Below are positions 37,035 through 46,792 of a stretch of 64,000 bases of DNA, piece by piece. The stretch's first letter is position 1. Each line of letters begins with the position of its first letter. This stretch comes from Marthasterias glacialis (taxonomy: Eukaryota; Echinodermata; Asteroidea; Forcipulatida; Asteriidae): positions 11,208,634 through 11,272,633 of the forward strand of contig OU452235.1 of NCBI GenBank assembly GCA_911728455.2. The letters run 5' to 3'. The position numbers were made by a program, and so were the translations under genes. A model generated the notes under the pieces. The model ran no database searches. It had not been told where the DNA came from and worked only from the letters and a program-made list of their open reading frames with translations.

Positions 37035-38411
37035 GTACTAATCAGCGTCAACTTGCCGATTTCACAACTCAAGACAACTCCACAACAACTCAAATCAACT
37101 AGTTAAAAATACCTTAAAATGCATTTTTTTCTGCCAGAATGTATTTAGTATGAGGTCTAATGTTGATTTTTGTGATCAGACAGACTTATTTTCCAAGAGG
37201 AAAAAGAATTATTTTTTTGTAAAATAAACTATTTTTTCCAGTCCTGAGAATGGGCAATTGCGTGTAGACTCCGGACTTTACCATTCTACTAAGGGTGAGA
37301 GATTTCTGGGTTGATTTTTTCAGGGTTGGGAATTAAATTAAATGTTTATTATAATTCTCAAGTTATAAACTTTTGAAAGGGTCACACATCAATGTTTAAT
37401 TCATGTTACAAACATTGTCCGACCTAGGAAAATATAATTGCATAATATATGTTAATGTGATTGTAATGTTTTTTTCCCCCACTATTTTTAATGGAGAAAA
37501 GCAAATAATGATTTCAATAGATTTTTTATTAATTCAGTTGGTAAGGCAAATACATAATTATTATAAATAGATCATTATATAAAGAGACCTACAGCAAAAT
37601 TACATGGCTGCTAAAACCAACAAATAAGTTGTATTACTAAAAACTTTATATCAGCACAATTTTATACTGTTTCGCCCCCATAATAAGGGGGCGAAACACA
37701 GTGGCGTAACTAAGGGGGGGGGGGGCACGTGCCCCCCCCCCCCCCCCCCCCGGGTGCCCCCCATTTAAAATCTGGACTTTTGAGATTAAAAATTACCAGA
37801 AAAAAATGTTACATTTTATGAACATTAATGTAGTAATTTCGATGTTTTTTAAACTATTTTTATTTATTTACACACATAATGTATTTAGTTTTGCGTCAAC
37901 ATGTCAAAAAATACTGAAAAGAGGCTTGTTTATGAAAAATACAAACGGAAGCTACATTTTTAATTGGCCAAAAGTGCCCCCTTGGAAAAATGGAGCACCC
38001 CCTTGTGCCCCCCCTTAAATTTCACCCTAGTTACGGCACTGGCGAAACAGCATTGAATTGCGCAGACATTCAGCAGGTGTCGTGGCTGATCCTATAAAAA
38101 ACACCCCTTTGATATAATGAAGCAATCCAATTTCATTGCACGCGCAATAACGCCTCGTTGGCAAATTCTACGAACTGGAAAAAGGTTAATTTTTACGATA
38201 CACAAACTTATTTTTCCACATAGGCCTAAATAAATAAGTATGGATAACGTTGCCAATCAGTTTTGGATGTGTTTTCAGACATAACTTGACAAAAAATTAT
38301 TGCACTTGAAAATAGAAGGCCTATTTTAGTATTTAACTTGTGAATTGAGTTGTCTTGAGTTGACATGGATCGGAGTTGTCTCGAGTTGTCGTGAAATCGT
38401 TGAGTTGAAGC
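37035..38411. mobile_element. Long inverted-repeat element A with ACAACTC-rich arms, in the GPS2 5' intron
   Basis: The left arm GTACTAATCAGCGTCAACTT then GCCGATTTCACAACTCAAGA is the inverse of the right arm, which ends TGAAATCGTTGAGTTGAAGC then TGTTTAGTAT. Both arms carry repeats of ACAACTC/GACAACTCC. Inside the left arm AAAAATACCTTAAAATGC is shared with element B at 39.5-40.3 kb. It has no coding frame and is split by the hAT element at 37699-38041. I could not find a convincing target duplication. Confidence 0.6.
37691..38049. mobile_element. Non-autonomous hAT element with 8-bp target duplication
   Basis: The element proper is 37699-38041. Its ends are CAGTGGCGTAACTAAGG and the inverse of CAGTGCCGTAACTAGGG, the CAGNGGCGTA-type terminus typical of hAT MITEs. 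It is flanked by identical 8-bp copies of GCGAAACA (37691-37698 and 38042-38049), the target length of hAT transposases. The interior has long G and C runs next to the ends and no transposase. The insertion went into one arm of a small palindrome, TTTCGCCCCC with GGGGGCGAAA. Confidence 0.9.
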
Positions 38412-38712
38412 TGTTTAGTATGACCGATGCAAACAGTACAAAGTTATTGTTGTTATTTTTTTTCATTCCAAACCTAAGCATGCAGAGCCAATGGCCCAAA
38501 AGGAAACACTTCATTTTCATTTCCTTTATTAATTTATCACAAAATAGATGAAGTGCAATTGCAGCTACAAAAAGCCAAAACAAGGGCATCCCTGGCTGAA
38601 ATAAGCAGAAGAAAACTACCTTATTTTAAAAAACATCAATTTAAAAATAGCATAGTCACCAAGACCAATACACAAAGTTTGAATAATCTTTAATTTTTAA
38701 ACAATTTCTTAC

Positions 38713-38820
38713 CAAAAAGTGATAATCGTCTTAGAAAGATTTGCATTCACTAATTGCTCGCCGATCTCAATTTAGAAGTCAGGCAGCCATCTTTTTCATG
38801 AAAGTCTTCTGGAGCTTCGG
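38713..38820 (-). other. GPS2: Proposed GPS2 5' UTR exon
   Basis: On the minus strand a strong donor (TTTTTG then GTAAGAAAT, GT at 38712-38711) could splice to the acceptor at 36174-36173 ahead of the GPS2 start exon, giving a 2.5-kb first intron. The upstream part has AAGATGGCTGCC (38793-38782), a YY1-type motif that usually sits just after the start of transcription. The ATG inside it opens a three-codon upstream frame (M-A-A-stop). The 5' limit is approximate. Confidence 0.5.
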
Positions 38821-39066
38821 TTAGATTCGGCCATATCCGGATTTTGCAAAATTTATTTTATTTGTGTTTTGTTCGCAAAAAAAATAATTTGTTTAAATAA
38901 AATAAGGTAAAAAAATAAATGAATCATTAACGGGCAATTTTTACCTCGGTAAATTTTAGTTTATCTAACAATTACATTTAATGAAAGAAAGTAAAGCGAA
39001 AACACCCTTCGGTCGGGTTTTTTCGGATCGGCCTAGAATCGAGTCACAATCGATCGGTCTTTTTTT
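38782..39066. promoter_or_regulatory. Divergent promoter shared by GPS2 (minus) and RPL22 (plus)
   Basis: The YY1-like AAGATGGCTGCC faces left at 38793-38782. A pyrimidine tract CTTTTTTT at 39059-39066 faces right, 18 bp before the RPL22 ATG, and fits the 5' terminal oligopyrimidine start used by ribosomal-protein mRNAs. The roughly 250 bp between them have no clear TATA box and include TCGGATCGGCC and an ATCGAT pair. Both start sites are inferred from motifs only. Confidence 0.55.
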
Positions 39067-39083
39067 ACTGCATAGTGAACAAA

Positions 39084-42000
39084 ATGCCTGCGGTAGGTTT
39101 ATGCTCGGGAAAAATATCGAAAATTTAGGAACGTTAACAAAATTCTGATATAGTGAAATAGGAACAGATGAATATCTCTCATTTAAAGTTAACATTTAAT
39201 TGAACGAAACTTTAAATAGTTATTTTTAAAAGTGTTAAATTGCCGGTCAAACTGGTGGAAGCTTGTATTGAATTTCGCAACGAACTGTGTCCGCACGCGG
39301 TGAAGTGCGCCACCTTTGACCACGTTTTACACGCATGCATGGCATGTGGATGAATGGATGGGATGTAGCATGTACAATCGGTGTAATTTATTTTCTATTA
39401 TATTTGTGATAAATTCTCCTTTGTGTTAAAATTACACATTGAATAAACATAATTGACTCAGTCATGACATAATAAATTAAATTCCAAATAGTTTTTGGAC
39501 GCTTGTCCTGCCCTGGTTCCTACTAGTACTATACTAAAAAAAAGGTGTCAACACGCCAACAACGCCGACAACAAATCCTCGGCTCAGTGCCGACAACAAG
39601 TTCAAAATACCTTAAAACCAACAAATAAATCAATGGTGTATTAGAAAATTTTTTCCAAGTAATATTAATGAAAATGTACGGGGATAACTTCAGGAAAAGT
39701 CATGTGCATGTATGTGTGCGTGTTTCACAGTCTGGGTACCAACTCAGATAGATGTGTACATGTGCTGCGTACACGCGGTGTGAAGCTGACCGCGCCATAC
39801 TATTTTGGTTTGTGACGATCGTTGTTTCCGTGTACTGTGTTTGCGGCGGTTAAATTTGTGGGCAAAATGTATTGCACTTGCAGACATCGCGACTTTGGAC
39901 GGTTGCTATTTTGGCTCATTTTCTGTGTCATTTTTAGAGATGAACGTCAAACTTGGATATCGTTGAATAATTTTCTGTTGTCAGAGTTAAAACAGTTTCA
40001 CCTGTAGCATAATGGTATAGCCCTGAGGCGTTTTTAAGCCAAGATGACGGCCAACTGTACTCCGTCTGTGACTGATTTTTCTGGTTAAAAATAGGTGACT
40101 TTTTCCGGGAGTAATCCCCGTACATTTACATTAATAATACTTGAAAACATATTTTCTTCTACACCATTGATTTATTCGCGGGTTTTTCAGGTATTTTGAA
40201 CTTGTTGTCGGCACTGAGCCTCCCTGGCTTGTTGTCGGTGTTGTCGGCTTTTAGTAGGACTGCTTGTCCTAAACTAATTTATTGTTATAGAAATTGGGCC
40301 TAGCTTACGACAATCCACTAACACTGCATTGGCACTGCCTGGACTTCCTTCCTTGGCCCTGCAGTACTTCACTTTTTATATCCCAGCCAGACCCCAAAAG
40401 GCCAAAGTCACTTTAACATGTTTTAATGATAAATGATGGCCAGCCCACAACTTAAAATCCGGACACTTTACATGAAGGCCAACCTGATCATAAAACTTGC
40501 GGTTAAGCCATTTTATTGTATTGTAACTTGTAAGCCGATGGTAGAGTTGATATTTTAAGGATCGCTAACTTTTGTGGACAAGAAATAAACGATACCAAAT
40601 CCATCAAAATCAATAGTCTGGTTTTGCTCGGATTTTGATTGATCCAGTACACCACCAGATACAAACATTTGATTGATTTTGATGAAGTTGGTCTTTCATC
40701 CCTTTAGAACATTTTGAAAGGATTTTTAGTATTATGTGCTCTGGTTGATTATGATTGACTAAATACAGTTGCATATTGGCTGTCGGACAGTTGATTGATT
40801 TTGGCAGATTTGGGAGTTAGGATTAATGAGAATATTTTTTGTGCACATCACAAGTTTATGTCTATCACGTAGCTTTGAAGGTCACTGTCATGCTGACGGT
40901 TGTTTTGTCTGGCTCCCTGTTTTGTATACACATTTCACACTGAATATTTATTTTTAATAATTATTTTAACTTATTTTTTGCTTGATGATTTTCTGTAGAC
41001 AAAGAAAGCAGTCAAGCCTAAGGGAGGCAAGGCCCAGCCAGGCAAGGGGGGTAAAAAGAAGAAGCAGAACCGCCATTTCACAATTGACTGCACCCTGCCA
41101 GTTGAAGATGGCATCATGGATGCTGCAAACTTTGTAAGTGAACTTAATCGCTAGACTAAGTTTCACTAACTCTGCTGCTGTTTGACCATTCATAGACCTT
41201 ATTGCTAATGCTGCCTGGTTGATTTCGCACCATGGCCGAAAGGCATTGTGGGAAGGAAAAGGGAACACTTTTTGCACCTTTTCCTTCCCACAATGCCTTT
41301 CGACCATTGTGCAAAATCAACCAGGCAGTATTAGCAATAAGGACTGTTGTCATAGAATGGTAGATGCACTATGCCACCTGCAATATGATGACATGTGGTG
41401 AATGCATCTACTTAGTACACAGTCAACCCTCCTACTGTCTGACTATTCAATATCACCCACTATGGTTTTGAATGATAGATGCACTACGACAGCCTGCACT
41501 ATGATATTTTATGGTGAATGCATATCACAGTCAATCCTCCTACTGTCTAACCATTCAGTATCGACCAATATGATTTTGAATGATAGAAGCACTATGCCAG
41601 GCTGCATTATGGTATCATTATGACGAATGCATCTACACGGTACACAGTTAACCCTCCGACTGTCTGACCATTCAATTTAACCCTCTAAAAATGATAATGG
41701 TGAAGGCATCTGCACAGTACAGAGACTTGCTGAGCTTAGTTGTTCCACCATACACAACCCATGCAGGTGAATGGTTTAAAATGGGAGACTTATGAGACGA
41801 TAGCGGGCGTCCCACTGACCGGTCCTTTTCCATTGTTCTCAGTGATGAAAACAATGGAAAAGGACCAGTCTGTGGGACGCCCTCTATCGTCTCAAATGTC
41901 TCCCATTGTTGGTCAATTTAACTGGCAACATTACTAAGAGTAGGAGGGTTAAGAGGCTATGCACGCAAACTTGCTACCCACACATTTCTTGCTTCGCAGA

Positions 42001-44783
42001 AACAGGTTACCAGTCAAGACAAAATGAAATAAACTTTATTTAAGGTTGGTTCCCCTAATATCTTTCTGGTGGGGAAATTAAGCTGACTGAAATTAGGCAA
42101 TTGCTTGGATTTGTTAGTTGAGCAATCAGGCACTGCATTGCTGACATTCATTGCAGTAAGAATAAAGTTGTCACTGCTAAAGTTTTCTCAGGCTGTTGTC
42201 ATGTTGGGGGCGATTTCGTCCAGCGGCTTTGCATAGCAAAATATTCCGACTGAACATGTTTTGTACACTGTGAAGGCTGCTATTGAGTATACAAAGGATG
42301 ATTTTTGAGTAGCAACTGACATAACTTGCTTAGCATTTTGCTATGCTGTAAAAGGGAAATCGTTCACTTCATGTCTTCCATTTGCAGTTGAAATGCTTTT
42401 TGAAAATATGACCCAAACAGTAATCATTTGTTGGTCTTATAGTTTTGTTGATGAATTAATGTGTAAGCAAATATATAGGATAACAAACACTAACAGTTTC
42501 TCTGTGGTCTAGGGCTCAACTTCCCTAGTCCAACCTAGGGACACCTTCCCTAAACAAGGCACTCGCTTGAGTGCAGGGGTTAGGGTTATCTTCCCTAACC
42601 TCCCCTGTGTTTTTGTCCCCTTGTGAACACCCTCTACAGGAGTTGTTCTTGCAAGATCGCATCAAGGTGGAGGGCAAGACCAAGAACTTTGGCAACAGTG
42701 TAAGCATCGAGCGTAAGAAGAGCAAGATCACAGTGAGCTCTGACATCGCCTTCTCTAAGAGGTGTGTACCGTTTCAGAGATCTGTGTTGAATTTCATTTT
42801 AACCCAAGGAGCGTCCTGTATTAAATACAAGTAATTCTAAGCTGTAAAACTACTTCTCTTTTTTAGAAATTTGAACATAACATTTTTAGGAACAATAACT
42901 GCAGTCAAGGCATACACAAGTTCTGAACTGACTTCCCGATCTTTCATTTAGTCACAATTTAAACTATCACAAAGGTCATAATAAGTTCATGTGGTGTGTT
43001 GTAGCCAATACAAATGCATTGGAGATAGGTCTGATTTAATCAGCCTGTCAATATACAGTCTGAGTATTGGGCTGATTTAGCAAGCCTGGGGCACTACTAG
43101 GGTTAAAACCTAAGCTCCCTCAGACGTAATCGGGTGAGGTACTGTCCCAAGTCCATCAAAGCGCTGCACTCTGTGGTGTAACTCCCACCCAAATCTTTGG
43201 ACTTTTATAAGATTGGTTTGCTATGCCTGGCCTCATAGTATCAGGCATGAGAATCTTCCGGTTTAGACCGGAATTCCATTTTTTTTCCTTTCAAATTTGT
43301 GGTCTTCGAGATCAATGTGAATTTGATATAAAATTTGGGGGTGAGGTTCGGGGGTATACATGTGTATTTTGCTAATCTCTCTTTTTAAATCAGAAATTGT
43401 TACCTTATAAACGTTAATCGTAATGTATAATGTACTCTACGTGCGTGACATCTCTCGTTTGTGAAAAATAACCGTCCGTGGTACGTGCGGGGTGTTGGTT
43501 AGGCAGGCCGCCCCCCGCGTTCAAGACGAAATGAGTAGACTTCTCTCATTCCTTGCTTCTTTCACGATACGGCTCGTCTGTTGATTGCAATACGTTTGAT
43601 GCTGATGCAGCGAACGCAGAAGTATGGAGACTTTACTAAGTCTACTGACAACAATGTGTACATTCGGCCGCGATTTCTATTTTAGCCTCTTCCACCAGCC
43701 GTCAGTACACACTTTCCAATGAAAGCACCATTTCCAGATACGGTTAAGGCATTTTACGACTGGAGATAAATTTACGTTTTGACCTATGACCTGGCAGAAA
43801 TTTCGAGACGGTGTGTGTCCGACGCACGTGTGTGGAGAATCGTCGTTGTTTGCAGATTATTTTCTTATATTTTTAAAGTGCTACGGTTTTTTAAACTCTC
43901 AAGATTATTTTGAAGATACTGAAAAGTTTTTGAAGAGTAAATTTTAATGGTGAATGGGTCACATCGCTTATCACAGGTAAAGACAAATTTTACAAATTTA
44001 TAAATGTGACCGATGCATGGATTACAAACTTGGAAGATCGTTACTGTGAGCTTTTTAAGAGAAAATACGTCTAGCGTTGTTAGAATTTCATCATTTTTTC
44101 ATTGAGTGTTTTCCTCCCATTTACTCGGCCCCAGTCCCACTACTGCTAGCGGCGGGGCTCACACCGAGTGCGGCGCCAACCGGGCATCACGTTGCCCACT
44201 TTCCGGACGTTGCCCAAAATCCGGACATGTATTTTTTTACGTTAGATTTTTCCGATTGTTTTTTCAATAGCCAGTTGCATCTCAGCATCAAGGTATTGTA
44301 CCCACAGCAAACAATTTTACCCCACCCCCTCTTACTCAGCTGGTATCTGCGCCGTGCAATTCGCGATTATTAATGTACCACAAAATTGATTTCCTGTTTT
44401 TTTATCGTCACCCATTCTCATGCCTGTAGTATAGAGTGGGTGGCTTGAGGGCTCAGTACCACAAAATTAAGCTTAGTCAAAATCAAGTAAAACCATGAGC
44501 TTGATTTTAGAGGACTTTGGGTGGTTAGGGTTGTCCAGGCCCCATTTCATAAAGCTGTGTGGATAAGGTGATATTTCTAGGGGAACTTATGTTAAAAGCA
44601 TTAATGTTATTATCTTCATGTGTGTCTTCTACAAACAGGTATCTCAAATACCTCACCAAGAAATACCTGAAGAAGAATAACCTGCGTGATTGGCTGCGTG
44701 TCGTCGCCTCCGACAAAGACACCTACGACCTCCGCTACTTCCAGATCAACCAGGAAGAAGAAGACGAGGAGGATGAGGATTAA
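39084..44783 (+). CDS. RPL22: Large ribosomal subunit protein eL22 (RPL22), complete CDS in 4 exons
   Basis: eL22 is a eukaryote-specific protein of the 60S subunit. Exons: 39084-39092, 40999-41133, 42640-42761, 44639-44783, all GT-AG and in phase, giving 136 aa (human 128). The N terminus is basic ([14 protein letters not shown], then KGGKKKKQ). The body has the family blocks [75 protein letters not shown] and [10 protein letters not shown]. The C terminus is the usual acidic tail EEEDEEDED. The last three exons are certain. The first coding exon, only three codons (ATG CCT GCG), was chosen because it lies just after a pyrimidine tract, ends at GTAGGT, keeps phase and yields a normal RPL22 length. 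Intron 1 (1.9 kb) contains two mobile elements, intron 2 a minisatellite and hairpins, intron 3 a 1.2-kb inverted-end insert. Confidence 0.95.
39510..40261. mobile_element. Long inverted-repeat element B with CCGACAACA arms, in RPL22 intron 1
   Basis: The arms, about 140-150 bp each, match well in inverse orientation: GCTCAGTGCCGACAACAAGT, then TCAAAATACCT, AATAAATCAATGGTGTA and AATGTACGGGGAT. Each outer arm has repeats of CCGACAACA. Identical 9-bp words GCTTGTCCT lie at 39501-39509 and 40262-40270 and may be a target duplication. Long arms with a 9-bp duplication suggest a Mutator-like non-autonomous element, though the outermost 15 bp of the two ends do not match cleanly. Confidence 0.7.
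40540..40830. mobile_element. Element with AAAATCAATC inverted arms (copy 1)
   Basis: ACCAAATCCATCAAAATCAA near 40595 is the approximate inverse of TTGATTGATTTTGGCAGATT near 40792. The interior repeats TTGATTGATTTTGATG and GGATTTTGATTGATC. A larger copy with the same arms is at 52780-53130 in the ING intron. It lies in RPL22 intron 1, ending about 170 bp before exon 2. Confidence 0.6.
41183..41955. repeat. Composite block: 146-bp palindrome, about 110-bp minisatellite, 129-bp palindrome
   Basis: First comes a near-perfect hairpin (41197-41342) with arms such as CCTTATTGCTAATGCTGCCT and GGCATTGTGGGAAGGAAAAG. Then a tandem repeat (about 41358-41693) has three units, each with TAGATGCACTATGCCA-like, GTGAATGCATCTAC-like and AACCCTCCTACTGTCTGACC-like parts. 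Last is a second hairpin (41780-41908) with arms AATGGGAGACTTATGAGACG and GGTCCTTTTCCATTGTT. The block ends GAGTAGGAGGGTTA, the inverse of the minisatellite word, so the whole may be one element with internal expansion. Located in RPL22 intron 2. Confidence 0.75.
43242..44426. mobile_element. Inverted-end insert of 1.19 kb with TAGTAT flanks, in RPL22 intron 3
   Basis: Perfect 13-bp inverse ends, CAGGCATGAGAAT at 43242-43254 and ATTCTCATGCCTG at 44414-44426, are flanked by TAGTAT on both sides (43236-43241 and 44427-44432). The interior is more GC-rich in places (43490-43520, 44140-44210) than the surrounding intron and has no transposase. A 98-codon open frame at 44077-44373 is not recognisable. 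Superfamily unknown; the 6-bp duplication is inferred from the flanks. Confidence 0.6.
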
Positions 44784-45175
44784 ATCATTGTCGAGGAACC
44801 AGATCCAAGTGCCATGCCCAACTCTCCTTCTGTTCATCTTCACAAAAAGAAAAATCAAAAACTGTAGGCATTCCATTTACAAATGTCATGAGTACCTTTT
44901 AGAAAGCCTTCGAGTCTCTTCAAACAACGACTGAAGATTTTCCACTAGTACTTTGGATTTGTTATTGTTTCGAAATGTCGCAATTCCCATATGTGGTATC
45001 CCAATGTGGTATCAGAATAACAATTACTGTTTTTGTTTTCTTTGTTGGGGGGGGGGGTGCATCTTGGTTTCTGGGGTTACCAACCAAACATGAGATAATT
45101 ATCCCCGGTTTTGGTTGATCTGTCAACTTATTGATTGTTAACAGCACCTTTGCAGGACTGAGTATTGAAGATCGC

Positions 45176-45181
45176 AATAAA
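45176..45181 (+). terminator. RPL22: RPL22 polyadenylation signal AATAAA
   Basis: AATAAA lies about 390 bp after the RPL22 stop, followed within 40 bp by the T/G-rich run GTTTGTTTTGCTTG. It is the first canonical signal after the stop. Confidence 0.75.
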
Positions 45182-45420
45182 TTACAATATTGGCAGTGCT
45201 TTAAATGTTTGTTTTGCTTGATTTGGTTTTATTTATTGAGGATTATTTTAATTGATTAATTTAATTGGTTATTTTAATAAAACAAGACATTAAACATGGC
45301 ATCCAAGGGCTGAATCAAGGAAAAATAAACGGTTCGATTTCACAAAATGTAAAAGTTGCACTACACGGTTCGTACAAGCCAACGCTAGAAACTAAAGAGA
45401 ATGAAAGTGCCAGAGCAAAA

Positions 45421-45536
45421 AGTGGATTTCACAAAGCGCTAGGACCAATCTTTTCTCCAGTTCGGACGAGTAACTAGTCCTAAATTATAGGACTAGTCTT
45501 AAGTTAGGACTAGTTAAGTTTTGTGAAGTCCACCGC
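45421..45536. mobile_element. Palindromic MITE built on CTAGGACTAGTC (M3 family, copy 2)
   Basis: The left end GTGGATTTCACAAAGCGCTA and right end AGTTTTGTGAAGTCCACC are inverse. The interior has GGACGAGTAACTAGTCCTAA and TAGGACTAGTCTTAAGTTAG, in the same order as at 34501-34619. Confidence 0.8.
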
Positions 45537-46680
45537 TGTGGACAGGCAATCAATTAATTTATCATTAAAAAATATCAATGTAAATAAATAATGGCGAATT
45601 TCAGAAATTCAGAAAAGTATCGTGTGTTCAGGATCTGCTGGTCTGTCAAAGGAAGATAGGCGGGTTCCTGTTCCTTTGTTTACATTCTAATGTGGTGATG
45701 ATAATGCAAAGAAAAAAGTGCTTCTTCAATAATGGTGAAAATATGTGAGATGCTGACGCGGACTTAATTTATCTAACAAAAGTTAAAAACAATTGCAAAG
45801 GAATGCAATAGTTGTGAAGTAGATGATAAGGGGAAACAAGCTCAAAAGTGCTGGGGTGGATAGCATTTACTTGATTTTATTAAACATAAGTCTTGACACT
45901 ATAAATCAATACGAAAACTTCCATAAAATGTGTAAAAATTTGAAAATATAACAAATTAAACAAAACACCACCCCAAGCAGTAGCAAGTACGTACCAAGTG
46001 GTGTGTTTTTAATTTTGACTTGAGAAGTAAAACAATTATATTTGAGGGTTGGTGTTTGGGGGTGGGGGTGCTTTACAGCAATTCTTGTGCCAATGACGGA
46101 CAAAACGTTGTGCACCATACTAAAATTAATAGTGAGAACACCCTGTGCCAAGCCTCATGAATAGAAACCATGCATGGCCACCATTGCTGAGGTCAATGTA
46201 TGTGATGTTCACAACTTTCAACCAATGACAGGTCTTCCTTTGACCTCAGTGAGGCCATCGTTTTGGCGTCATGTGCAAGGGGTCTGTAATTTTTAACCTC
46301 TCCCCTCCCCCAGCTTTTCAAATCTAGAACTCAAAGATTTGAAGGTCGTAGCTTTTAGGGATTGTTGGAAAATGGTGCAATATTGTGCCATTGGGTTGTT
46401 GACTTTCGATTTGTGGCATTCCAGTTGTTCTGGTCCCGGAAAAAGCCCTATATTGCTCAAACGTGTAGGGCCTTTTACCAAGATGGGTTTTGGCCAATTA
46501 ACTTATTCATCAGAGTGCTTTCATTTACCAAAATTAACATTAAAAAAGAAGTTTAGGTGGGAGCAAGTAGTTTATATTTGCCATCAAATGGCTGAGAGAC
46601 TTTACAAATAATTATTTATTTTTGATGCCATCAACAAATCACCGTTAAAATGGAAGCCCGACCTCTGTTGACTATTTGTG

Positions 46681-46792
46681 GCCAATCAATTAATTTCCAG
46701 CGCGCAGCTGCACTGCAACGAGACATCGACCGACCCCGCGCGATCGAACGAGATTGAGTGTGAGAATCTGTCAAGCGGGAAAATTCACCACC
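46681..46792 (+). promoter_or_regulatory. ING promoter and 5' UTR region with CCAAT box
   Basis: GCCAATCA at 46681-46688 is followed by a CpG-rich stretch (CAGCGCGCAGCTGCACTGC, CCCCGCGCGATCG) that leads into the start codon. CACCATGG at the ATG is a strong Kozak context. No TATA box is seen. Confidence 0.5.

Larger units (their letters stand above)
45182..46792. other. Intergenic region between RPL22 and the ING gene
   Basis: It holds one palindromic M3 element (45421-45536), otherwise AT-rich unique-looking sequence. The open frame at 46339-46611 has no recognisable domain. The last 120 bp before the ING start are GC-rich and contain a CCAAT box, consistent with a promoter. Confidence 0.55.

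Noticed and set aside
41402..41623. 73-codon open frame in RPL22 intron 2
   Set aside because: It is a translation of the three-unit minisatellite, not a gene.
44616..44876. 86-codon minus-strand open frame
   Set aside because: Antisense shadow of the last RPL22 exon.
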